A program made the position numbers and the translations under genes. DNA of 5,855 bases, from the NCBI GenBank assembly GCA_903854075.1, contig CAINVI010000205.1:1-5855 (forward strand). The letters run 5' to 3'. The first letter of the stretch is position 1; each line of letters begins with the position of its first letter. Shown piece after piece: positions 1 to 5,855 of this stretch. The notes beneath the pieces were generated by a model. The model did no database searches, was not told where the DNA came from, and saw nothing but the letters and a program-made list of their open reading frames with translations. Source of the DNA: Candidatus Pollutiaquabacter sp. (GTDB lineage Bacteria; Bacteroidota; Bacteroidia; AKYH767-A; 2013-40CM-41-45).

Positions 1-2033
1 TAAATCTCTTTGATATCCTGAGGAATCTCCGGAATGTTTTGTACTGAACCGTTAGACGCGATGATTTTGCTCTTCATCGTTTCGTTCCAAAGCCCTGCTT
101 TTACCAGGTCTTTCAGAAGGTGTTTGTTCACAATGGTGAACTCACCGGAAAGTACGCGGCGGGTATAGATATTCGAGGTGTAGGGCTCGAAGCACTCGTT
201 GTTTCCAAGGATCTGAGAAGTGCTGGCGGTTGGCATCGGTGCAAGCAACAAGGAGTTACGCATTCCGTGCTTCTTCACATCAGCACGTAACGCGTCCCAA
301 TTCCAACGACCGGTCGGCTCAACGCCCCACATGTCGAACTGGAAGATGCCTTCGGAGGCAGGAGAACCGGCAAATGTTTCGTACGCACCATGTACCTTGG
401 CTTCTTCCATAGAAGCAACCATCGAAGCATAATAAATCGTTTCGAAGATATCTCGGTTGAGCGCTTTCGCTTCATCACTCTCGAATGACATGCGCAGCAT
501 GATGAAAGCATCAGCAAGTCCTTGCACGCCGATACCGATCGGACGGTGACGCATGTTGCTGCGACGTGCTTCTTCTACCGGATAATAGTTGATGTCGATG
601 ATTTTATTGAGGTTGTTGGTGATCACCTTGGTGATGTCGTACAACTTCTGAAAATCAAAGGCTCCGTTATTGACAAAGCGCGGCAATGCGATGGAGGCCA
701 GGTTACAGACGGCAATTTCATCAGGCGCTGTGTACTCTACGATTTCCGTACACAAGTTAGAACTCTTGATGGTTCCAAGATTCTTCTGATTACTCTTCTC
801 GTTACAAGCGTCTTTATAAAGAATGTATGGCGTTCCGGTTTCGATCTGTGATTCAAGAACGGCAAACCATAACTCCTGTGCTTTGATGGTTTTACGGGCG
901 CGTCCTTCCTGCTCGTAACGGGTGTAGAGTTCTTCAAACTTAGCACCGTAGCAATCGGCAAGCCCAGGAGCTTCGTTCGGACAGAACAGACTCCAGTTAC
1001 CGTCTTCTTCTACCCGCTTCATGAACAAATCAGGTATCCAGAGGGCGTAGAACAAATCGCGGGCGCGCATTTCTTCTTTTCCGTGGTTCTTTTTCAGTTC
1101 CAGGAATTCGAAGACATCGGCATGCCACGGCTCGAGATAAATCGCAAAAGAACCTTTACGCTTACCGCCGCCCTGATCGACATAACGAGCAGTGTCGTTG
1201 AACACACGCAGCATCGGCACGATACCATTCGATGTACCGTTGGTGCCGCGGATATACGATCCGGTAGCGCGGATATTGTGAATGCTAAGACCAATACCTC
1301 CGGCAGACTGGGAGATTTTGGCGCAATTTTTCAAGGTGTTATAAATGCCGTCGATGCTATCGTCCTGCATCTGTAACAGGAAGCACGATGACAACTGCGG
1401 CTTCGGAGTGCCGGAGTTGAACAAGGTTGGTGTAGCGTGGGTGAACCAGCGCTCACTCATCAGATTGTAAGTATTGATTGCTGCTTCGATGTCGTGTTTG
1501 TGAATACCAACTGCGACACGCATCAACATGTGTTGCGGACGCTCAGCGACTTTACCGTCGAGCTTTAGGAGATAAGATTTCTCCAGGGTTTTAAATCCGA
1601 AATAATCGTATCCGAAATCACGATCATAAATGATCGTAGAATCGAGAATGTCGCGGTTCTCCTCAATGATCGCAAAGACATCGTCCGCCAGCAACGGCGC
1701 ATTTTTACCAGTATGTGAATCCACATATTCGTACAAATCCTTCATCGTCTGACTGAAGGATTTCTTGGTGTTTTTATGCAGATTACTGATCGCGATCCGC
1801 GACGCCAGCAGTGCATAATCCGGATGACGCGTGGTCATGGACGCCGACATTTCCGCCGCCAGGTTATCGAGTTCGGAAGACGTTACCCCGTCGTATATTC
1901 CTTCGATCACTTTTTGAGCGACGAGGAACGTATCGACGTGTTCCGAAAGGCCATAGGCCAGTTTCTGGATACGTGAGGTGACCTTGTCGAATTTGACGGC
2001 TTCTTTACGGCCGTCGCGCTTGATAACGTACAT
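1..2033 (-). CDS. nrdA: Class Ia ribonucleoside-diphosphate reductase, alpha (large) subunit, eukaryote-like; 3' end outside the window
   Basis: Cytoplasmic catalytic subunit that reduces ribonucleoside diphosphates to deoxyribonucleotides, together with the NrdB radical subunit encoded just upstream. I translated the minus strand from the ATG at 2033; 677 complete codons are visible with no stop, so roughly the last 100 residues are missing. The start MYVIKRDGRKEAVKFD opens an N-terminal ATP-cone (about residues 1-90), the usual overall activity site. The substrate-site cysteine lies in QLSSCFLL (C217). Specificity loop 2 is GGGKRKGSFA (288-297). The catalytic NLCTE motif gives N426, C428 and E430, and the redox partner is C443 in AVCNLAS. 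The PMPTAST phosphate-binding motif lies near 599-605. Nearly every block matches human RRM1 from memory, with numbering offset by one, and differs from E. coli NrdA, so this is the eukaryote-like NrdA group known in Bacteroidota. The radical-transfer tyrosine pair and C-terminal CxxC expected of the family lie beyond base 1. No Shine-Dalgarno precedes the start; the leader there is C-rich. Confidence 0.97.
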   Translation of the reverse strand, partial: MYVIKRDGRKEAVKFDKVTSRIQKLAYGLSEHVDTFLVAQKVIEGIYDGVTSSELDNLAAEMSASMTTRHPDYALLASRIAISNLHKNTKKSFSQTMKDLYEYVDSHTGKNAPLLADDVFAIIEENRDILDSTIIYDRDFGYDYFGFKTLEKSYLLKLDGKVAERPQHMLMRVAVGIHKHDIEAAINTYNLMSERWFTHATPTLFNSGTPKPQLSSCFLLQMQDDSIDGIYNTLKNCAKISQSAGGIGLSIHNIRATGSYIRGTNGTSNGIVPMLRVFNDTARYVDQGGGKRKGSFAIYLEPWHADVFEFLELKKNHGKEEMRARDLFYALWIPDLFMKRVEEDGNWSLFCPNEAPGLADCYGAKFEELYTRYEQEGRARKTIKAQELWFAVLESQIETGTPYILYKDACNEKSNQKNLGTIKSSNLCTEIVEYTAPDEIAVCNLASIALPRFVNNGAFDFQKLYDITKVITNNLNKIIDINYYPVEEARRSNMRHRPIGIGVQGLADAFIMLRMSFESDEAKALNRDIFETIYYASMVASMEEAKVHGAYETFAGSPASEGIFQFDMWGVEPTGRWNWDALRADVKKHGMRNSLLLAPMPTASTSQILGNNECFEPYTSNIYTRRVLSGEFTIVNKHLLKDLVKAGLWNETMKSKIIASNGSVQNIPEIPQDIKEI

Positions 2034-2090
2034 ACGCGGGGGAGGTTTGCTTTATGCTAAAGATAAATTTCAAAAAGGGGGAAGAGAAGG

Positions 2091-2144
2091 GTGAACAGTC
2101 AACAGATGGGGTTACTTGTGAACCACTACCTGTTAACTGCCCAC
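2091..2144 (-). repeat. Imperfect inverted repeat in the nrdB-nrdA spacer, predicted mRNA hairpin
   Basis: The arms at 2091-2105 and 2130-2144 are 15 bases each, separated by 24 bases. As DNA, 12 of 15 positions are complementary. Read as nrd mRNA (minus-strand sense), the other three become G-U pairs, so all 15 positions pair; in the opposite orientation they would be A-C mismatches. The loop can form a smaller helix (GGUU with AACC). Each arm is also a rough 7-base tandem: GTGAACA then GTCAACA on the left. It is not a classical terminator, because the U-run lies more than ten bases beyond the stem. It could tune the NrdB:NrdA ratio through processing or attenuation, or be a copy of a dispersed extragenic repeat. 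Confidence 0.6.
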
Positions 2145-2165
2145 AACAATGGATTTCTCCTCCGA

Positions 2166-3128
2166 TTAAAAGTCTTCGTCCAGCTTGAAGACGTTTTCTT
2201 CTTTCTGCTGGCCAACACCGGCTTTCTTGTATTCGCTGACGCGTTTTTCGAAGAAATTGGTCTTGCCCTGCAGGGAGATCATCTCCATGAAGTCAAACGG
2301 ATTCGTACTGTTGTAGACTTTGTCATAACCAAGTGCAACTAAAAGTCGGTCGGCGACAAACTCAATGTATTGACACATCAGTTTGGCGTTCATACCGATA
2401 AGAGATACCGGAAGGGCGCTGGTCACGAACTCGTGTTCGTAGCGGACCGCTTCGGTGATGATATCGTATACCTGCTCGCGGGACAGTTTTTCTTCCAGCA
2501 TACTGTACAACAGGCAAGCGAAATCGCAATGCATGCCCTCATCGCGGGAAATGAATTCGTTAGAGGTGCTCAAGCCCGGCATCAGACCGCGCTTTTTGAG
2601 CCAGAAAATAGAACAGAAGGAACCGGAGAAGAAAATGCCTTCAACGGCCGCAAAAGCCACCAGACGTTCAGCGAAAGAACCGTTTTGGATAAATCGCATG
2701 GCCCAATCTGCTTTTTTACCGACAGCAGGAACGGTGTCGATGGCACTCAGGAGGTAGTTTTTCTCCTGCGGATCCTTAATATACGTATCAATCAGGAGGG
2801 AGTACATTTCCGAGTGGATATTCTCCATCATAATCTGAAATCCGTAGAAACAACGGGCTTCCGGCAATTGCACCTCACGCATGAAGTTAACAGCCAGGTT
2901 TTCGTTGACGATACCGTCGCTGGCGGCAAAAAACGCCAGGATGTGCTTTATGAAATACCGTTCGTCCTCGGTCAGGCGCTCCCAATCTTTCAAGTCAGCG
3001 TGCAAGTCAACCTCTTCGGCCGTCCAAAACGACTGCTCGGACTTTTTATACATCTCCCAAAGCTGCGGGTACTTAATTGGAAAAAGGACAAAGCGGTCTT
3101 TGTTTTCTTCGAGGAGGATTTCTGCCAT
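2166..3128 (-). CDS. nrdB: Class Ia ribonucleoside-diphosphate reductase, beta (radical, diiron) subunit, eukaryote-like
   Basis: Small subunit that assembles a diiron centre and a stable tyrosyl radical and passes the radical to NrdA. The protein is 320 residues from the ATG at 3128. Metal ligands are all present with the spacing of E. coli NrdB: D71, E102, H105, E163, E197 and H200. The radical tyrosine is Y109 in ENIHSEMYSLL. Likely radical-path residues are W35 (SFWTAEE), D196 (RDEGMH) and Y300 near the tail. The C-terminus FKLDEDF resembles the FTLDADF tail by which RRM2 docks on RRM1. Blocks such as FFAASDGIVNENL and EARCFYGFQI match RRM2 closely. The frame stays open upstream to an ATG at 3224, but those 32 extra residues lack family similarity, so 3128 is preferred; the RRM2-like sequence begins a few residues after it. 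No Shine-Dalgarno precedes it. It lies 132 bases upstream of nrdA, same strand, probably one operon, and diverges from the DUF3109 gene. Confidence 0.97.
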   Translation of the reverse strand: MAEILLEENKDRFVLFPIKYPQLWEMYKKSEQSFWTAEEVDLHADLKDWERLTEDERYFIKHILAFFAASDGIVNENLAVNFMREVQLPEARCFYGFQIMMENIHSEMYSLLIDTYIKDPQEKNYLLSAIDTVPAVGKKADWAMRFIQNGSFAERLVAFAAVEGIFFSGSFCSIFWLKKRGLMPGLSTSNEFISRDEGMHCDFACLLYSMLEEKLSREQVYDIITEAVRYEHEFVTSALPVSLIGMNAKLMCQYIEFVADRLLVALGYDKVYNSTNPFDFMEMISLQGKTNFFEKRVSEYKKAGVGQQKEENVFKLDEDF

Positions 3129-3392
3129 TTTAATACGGTATAAACGAGTTATGTTTTGTTTAGAGGCGACGATTTCAAGGCCCGATTGCTTTTTGTTTAA
3201 AAAAGCGACCGGGAAAAATTGCATTCCCTTAAGATTTGAACTTAAATCACGGTTTTATAAATCACCGATGACCTCAACAAAAATTCAATTTCCATTTCGA
3301 TGATGCAAGAGTTACTTCCCTTTTTTATTGACAAAATACATTCTTTCCTGTTTACAATTTTCTCTTGCACGTCGAACCTCGCGACAGTCAAG

Positions 3393-3419
3393 GGTTTGCG
3401 AAGGTTTGAACAGGTTGTG
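3393..3419 (+). repeat. Three 10-bp-phased direct repeats of GGTTTG type
   Basis: GGTTTG occurs at 3393-3398 and 3403-3408, and a diverged copy, GGTTGTG, starts at 3413. The spacing is exactly 10 bases each time, about one helical turn, so the copies would lie on the same face of the DNA. They sit about 265-290 bases upstream of the nrdB start and 175-200 upstream of the DUF3109 start. This layout suits a cooperative regulator site, but the unit is short and chance is possible. Confidence 0.3.
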
Positions 3420-3436
3420 TTAACAAGTCGTGCTTG

Positions 3437-3458
3437 ATTTTTCCGAATGCGGAAAGAT
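3437..3458. promoter_or_regulatory. Dyad TTTCCG-aatg-CGGAAA, possible operator
   Basis: A perfect 6-bp inverted repeat (3440-3445 and 3450-3455) around a 4-base centre. It extends to nine paired positions (3437-3445 with 3450-3458) if one G-U pair is allowed in plus-strand RNA. No T-run follows on either strand, so it is not an intrinsic terminator. Its place in the shared promoter region between two divergent genes suggests a protein-binding site. No known regulator motif is recognised. Confidence 0.35.
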
Positions 3459-3581
3459 GATTGAATTTTAAGAAGTTGAAGATCGAAGCGAAAAAAATGT
3501 TCAAATTTTAAGCGAAAATAGTCCAACGACATATCGCCGAAAAGTGACCGCTGCAAGCGTTTCCCGGCACCGCCAAATCGC

Positions 3582-3589
3582 TATATTTG
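3582..3589 (+). promoter_or_regulatory. Bacteroidota -7 promoter element TATATTTG for the DUF3109 gene
   Basis: TATATTTG matches all fixed positions of the Bacteroidota primary-sigma -7 consensus TAnnTTTG. Only four bases separate it from the ATG at 3594. A weak -33 candidate (a TTT run at 3560-3562, then CCC) lies about 19 bases upstream, without the preferred TTG. Transcription would begin at or next to the start codon, implying a leaderless or nearly leaderless mRNA. Confidence 0.5.
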
Positions 3590-3593
3590 AAGC

Positions 3594-4196
3594 ATGATTG
3601 CTATCGGAGAAACCCTCATTTCAGAAGATGTTATACAGAAGAAATTCGTCTGCGACTTAACCGCCTGTAAAGGAGCTTGTTGTGTAAAAGGGGATTACGG
3701 CGCTCCCTTGGAAGAAGCCGAACTACCCGTTTTTGACAAAATCTACACCAAGGTCAAAAAGTATATGACTCCGGAAGGCATCAAAGCGGTAGAGAAGCAA
3801 GGGAAATACCTTAAGTACGAAACGGGCGAATGGGTTACGCCACTGATCAACGGGAAGGAATGTGCGTACACCTATTTTGATGGGGACGGAACCGCTAAGT
3901 GCGCCGTCGAAAAGGCCTACCTGGAAGGTAAAATCGATTACAAGAAACCCATCAGCTGTCACCTCTACCCTATTCGCATCAACATTCAACGCAATAAGCT
4001 GGAGGCGGTGAATTACGACCGCTGGTCGATCTGTAAACCTGCATGTAAACTCGGGGAATCATTAAAAGTGCCGGTGTACAAATTCCTGAAAGAACCGCTG
4101 GTGCGCAAGTACGGCGAAGATTGGTACAATGCCCTGGAAATCGCTGCCGGACTTTTAGAGGAGAAAACGGTCGGTAAAAAGAAAGCCGGTAAATAA
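3594..4196 (+). CDS. DUF3109 family cysteine-rich protein, putative metal-binding (YkgJ-like)
   Basis: A 200-residue soluble protein with no signal peptide or membrane segment, so probably cytoplasmic. It has nine cysteines. The N-terminal cluster is C20, C25, C29 and C30 in CDLTACKGACCVKGDYGAP. Then come C90 and C103, C122 in the SCHLYPIRI motif with an adjacent H123, and C147 and C151 in RWSICKPACK. This pattern is that of the DUF3109 family common in Bacteroidota, which resembles the YkgJ group annotated as putative zinc- or iron-chelating domains; no enzymatic function is established for it to my knowledge. The start at 3594 (MIAIGETLISED) fits the family's usual beginning. The C-terminus is lysine-rich. 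It is transcribed away from nrdB across a shared regulatory region and converges on the next gene, 90 bases away. A role in metal supply to the diiron NrdB is inference only. Confidence 0.85.
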   Translation: MIAIGETLISEDVIQKKFVCDLTACKGACCVKGDYGAPLEEAELPVFDKIYTKVKKYMTPEGIKAVEKQGKYLKYETGEWVTPLINGKECAYTYFDGDGTAKCAVEKAYLEGKIDYKKPISCHLYPIRINIQRNKLEAVNYDRWSICKPACKLGESLKVPVYKFLKEPLVRKYGEDWYNALEIAAGLLEEKTVGKKKAGK

Positions 4197-4286
4197 TTTC
4201 TTACCCCTTCCCTATTTTGTTTCAATGACTGACAGACAGATTATTTTTTGATTGGCGTCGTGAGCGTAAAATTCAACCTGTCAACT

Positions 4287-4931
4287 TTATTCCTTAATCA
4301 CCAAAAAGGATTTATGGGAGGTACGACCAATCCTCGCCGAATAAATTCCTTGGGGTAATGGCGCTACCAGTATTCTAGTTGAGGTAGATTCTATAACTCC
4401 ATCGCCCACCATTTTACCAACGGCATCATATAAGTAATAAGGCTGACCTATTTCGGCTGTGGAAACCTCTAAGGTGAAATAAACGGATGCCGGGTTGGGA
4501 TAAACGGAAAACCTTTTTTCCGTTACCGAAGGAGCGATAACATCGGTGGTACCGAAAGTCAGCAAACAGGTATCAATTAATCCGGGATCTATTCCATATA
4601 CAAATACAAAGGTCAATGGCTGGCAGGACAATGATCCGCTAATGGTGACGGGATAATCCAGCGTTGTTTGTCCGGCCTGTCCGAAGTAGATAAGACCTCC
4701 CGTCGCAACAGTATCAGCATTACAATCGAGAACAGCAGCTACGTATGGGTAATTGACCAGGAAACTCGGTGCAGTTACCGATTCAATACTGATGTAATAC
4801 GTTGTCGGATCCACCGAATCAGGCGTTACGGCGGTAACAGAAAACGCTCCGCAAACAATGGATTGTGCGTGAGATGTATTGTTGAATACCAACAACACCA
4901 TGGTCAGAAGGGCAACTAGTTTAAGTTTCAT
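4287..4931 (-). CDS. Secreted protein of unknown function with T9SS type A sorting domain
   Basis: A 214-residue protein. Residues 1-22 are a Sec signal peptide: MKLK, then a hydrophobic stretch, ending in SHA before Q23. The middle (about 25-135) has no domain I recognise; it is rich in Thr, Val and Tyr, looks beta-stranded, and holds four cysteines (27, 70, 103, 122) that could form disulfides outside the cell. The C-terminus (about 140-214) is a T9SS type A sorting domain: FSVYPNPAS at 141-149, a YYLYDAVGKMV strand, LPQGIYSARI at 192-201, and the final KSFLVIKE. Such cargo crosses the outer membrane through the Por/Spr machinery, and the domain is normally removed. It follows the CotH-like gene on the same strand with a 188-base gap. 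It is markedly AT-richer than the nrd genes. Confidence 0.85.
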   Translation of the reverse strand: MKLKLVALLTMVLLVFNNTSHAQSIVCGAFSVTAVTPDSVDPTTYYISIESVTAPSFLVNYPYVAAVLDCNADTVATGGLIYFGQAGQTTLDYPVTISGSLSCQPLTFVFVYGIDPGLIDTCLLTFGTTDVIAPSVTEKRFSVYPNPASVYFTLEVSTAEIGQPYYLYDAVGKMVGDGVIESTSTRILVAPLPQGIYSARIGRTSHKSFLVIKE

Positions 4932-4952
4932 GTGGTGATTATTACTATTGAA

Positions 4953-4960
4953 GAAACGTA
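4953..4960 (-). promoter_or_regulatory. Possible -7 element TACGTTTC upstream of the small T9SS cargo gene
   Basis: On the minus strand the sequence reads TACGTTTC, matching TAnnTTTG except for the last base. It ends 21 bases before the ATG at 4931, a sensible distance for a short leader. No clear TTG -33 element lies at the right spacing, so support is weak. Confidence 0.25.
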
Positions 4961-5119
4961 GTGATAAGACTAATATTTACTTGTTAATACACCTCGTAAA
5001 TAATCCAACGTGCATCCTTGCGTGTCACTAATTTCCGCCTTTCTCGTATGAATTTTGGAAAGACGTCTATGGACAAGTTGACTGGTTTACTTTTTGATAA
5101 ATAAATTTAAGAATTAGAA

Positions 5120-5855
5120 TCATTGCTTTAAAAACACACCCCGGAAGCTCTTGCCATTTTTAGCAACTCCATTGATCACATAATAACCAGGTTCAAGACT
5201 TGAAATGTCAGCTATGAATGTTGATCGACCTGTTGTCGGAATTGTTATTTCGTAGTGCTTGCCAATGATATCCATTATCGTTATTCGTTCAATCTCTCCG
5301 GAATTACCACACGGCTTAATGGTTATTCGATCATGAGCAGGATTAGGATAAATCAAAAGCGTTGAAGGCGTTTGTTCTACAACACCTGTGGCTATTGTAT
5401 AGTGCGCTGTAAAATCAACAACACTTAACGATAATGTGTCAAGGAAAACCGGATTCAGTGAATCCGTTATCAGTCCATTCGACTCCCAATGAGAAAACTG
5501 ATAACCCGGTAATGCTATGGCTTCGATTTTTATTGGCACACCATCAAAATAAATTCCGTTCCAAGGATAAGAATCCGGAGTGATGGTACTAATATTTATT
5601 TTACCGGTATTAAATGGATAAACATCTAGTTTGACTTCTACTTGCTGCGGTAAATTGAAATTACTTTGGATATAATTTCTTGCATTCTCGGGGCGACATA
5701 ATAGTTCATTTTGAAATAGTATATGATTTTGAAAAAAACTGTTCAGCTGTCCCGGCACATTGTTGGGATCGCCCCAGCGTTCATATTCATTTGCCATCTC
5801 AGCAATTGTTTGGTTGTACATCGAGTTTTCAATGGCCACTAATCGTGAAGGCAAA
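5120..5855 (-). CDS. C-terminal part of a probable CotH-family surface protein with T9SS type A sorting domain; 5' end outside the window
   Basis: The frame is open to the window edge. The TTG at 5854 is most likely an internal Leu, so the true start lies beyond 5855. Of 244 visible residues, 1-65 (LVAIENSMYNQTIAEMANEY, then ERWGDP and CRPENARNYI) resemble the helical end of CotH kinase-like proteins, where an EM...RW..P segment and an RP..R motif are typical. Residues about 72-153 (GKINISTITPDSYPWNGIYF, then GYQFSHWES) resemble the beta-rich segment after CotH in Bacteroidota and an InlB-type B-repeat. Residues about 166-244 are a T9SS type A sorting domain: LLIYPNPAHD, MDIIGKHYEI, LEPGYYVI, FRGVFLKQ. 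It is therefore expected to be exported and surface-attached or released. The CotH call rests on remembered motifs without the kinase core, which lies outside; the sorting domain is much surer. Confidence 0.75.
   Translation of the reverse strand, partial: LPSRLVAIENSMYNQTIAEMANEYERWGDPNNVPGQLNSFFQNHILFQNELLCRPENARNYIQSNFNLPQQVEVKLDVYPFNTGKINISTITPDSYPWNGIYFDGVPIKIEAIALPGYQFSHWESNGLITDSLNPVFLDTLSLSVVDFTAHYTIATGVVEQTPSTLLIYPNPAHDRITIKPCGNSGEIERITIMDIIGKHYEITIPTTGRSTFIADISSLEPGYYVINGVAKNGKSFRGVFLKQ

Larger units (their letters stand above)
3129..3593. other. Divergent intergenic region between nrdB and the DUF3109 gene
   Basis: This 465-base AT-rich stretch must carry the start signals of the nrdB-nrdA unit on the minus strand and of the DUF3109 gene on the plus strand. 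A 104-codon minus-strand reading frame crosses it (3242-3556), but its translation has no recognisable domain, so I treat the region as non-coding. I found no NrdR-box-like sequence (consensus roughly ACACWATATNTWGTGT) and no perfect TAnnTTTG element pointing towards nrdB; the closest is AATTTTTG, the complement of 3278-3285. Structured elements inside are listed separately. Confidence 0.6.

Noticed and set aside
2058..2065. TATCTTTA (minus strand) as an internal promoter for nrdA
   Set aside because: The final base differs from TAnnTTTG and no -33 element is evident; co-transcription with nrdB is the simpler reading.
2370..3143. A long plus-strand reading frame of 257 codons
   Set aside because: It lies antisense to nrdB, whose conserved metal ligands and full-length family match make it the real gene; the opposite frame is a shadow.
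3129..3224. Extending NrdB to the ATG at 3224
   Set aside because: The extra 32 residues have no counterpart in the family as I know it, and the RRM2-like sequence begins just after the ATG at 3128.
3329..3357. TTGACA followed 17 bases later by TTTACA on the plus strand, resembling an E. coli sigma-70 promoter
   Set aside because: The -10 half is poor, Bacteroidota use a different consensus, and a better element (TATATTTG) lies directly before the DUF3109 gene.
3242..3556. A 104-codon minus-strand reading frame upstream of nrdB
   Set aside because: The translation is basic and low in recognisable pattern, with no domain or signal peptide, and it lies in AT-rich promoter-like sequence containing dyads and repeats. 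It is better explained as non-coding.
4197..4286. A bidirectional terminator between the convergent DUF3109 and T9SS cargo genes
   Set aside because: A TTTTTT run occurs near 4243-4250, but I could not find a convincing GC-rich stem before it on either strand.
5061..5068. The 8-base palindrome AGACGTCT between the two cargo genes
   Set aside because: It is short, has no loop or T-run, and is easily expected by chance.
5852..5854. TTG as the start codon of the CotH-like protein
   Set aside because: The visible residues match the C-terminal part of a larger family and no signal peptide follows the TTG, so it is an internal Leu codon at the window edge.

Overview
The window looks like part of a Bacteroidota chromosome. 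Three signs point there. Two adjacent genes encode proteins ending in type IX secretion (T9SS) type A sorting domains. The genes lack Shine-Dalgarno sequences ahead of their starts. One start is preceded by a perfect copy of the Bacteroidota -7 promoter consensus TAnnTTTG. The ribonucleotide reductase is of the eukaryote-like class Ia type, which is known in this phylum.

Layout: positions 1-3128 hold a minus-strand nrdB-nrdA pair, with the small-subunit gene upstream (2166-3128) and the large-subunit gene downstream (1-2033, its 3' end cut off by the window). The 132-base gap between them holds a 15-bp imperfect inverted repeat that becomes fully paired, counting G-U pairs, only in the nrd mRNA orientation. 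Positions 3129-3593 form a 465-base non-coding divergent region with a 9-bp dyad and a 10-bp-phased direct repeat. Positions 3594-4196 (plus strand) encode a cysteine-rich DUF3109 protein whose start codon lies only four bases after its -7 element. Positions 4287-4931 and 5120-5855 (both minus strand) encode T9SS cargo proteins: a small one of unknown function, and the C-terminal part of a probable CotH-family surface protein.

How the genes work together: NrdB makes the diiron-tyrosyl radical and NrdA uses it to reduce ribonucleoside diphosphates, supplying dNTPs for replication and repair. The DUF3109 protein has nine cysteines in YkgJ-like clusters and shares the divergent region with the iron enzyme. 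A role in metal handling or cofactor assembly for NrdB is an attractive but unproven idea. The two T9SS cargo genes appear functionally unrelated to the nrd block and are visibly richer in A and T.

I see no mobile element, CRISPR array, tRNA or rRNA. The most distinctive signals are the structured nrdB-nrdA spacer and the DUF3109/nrdB divergent arrangement.
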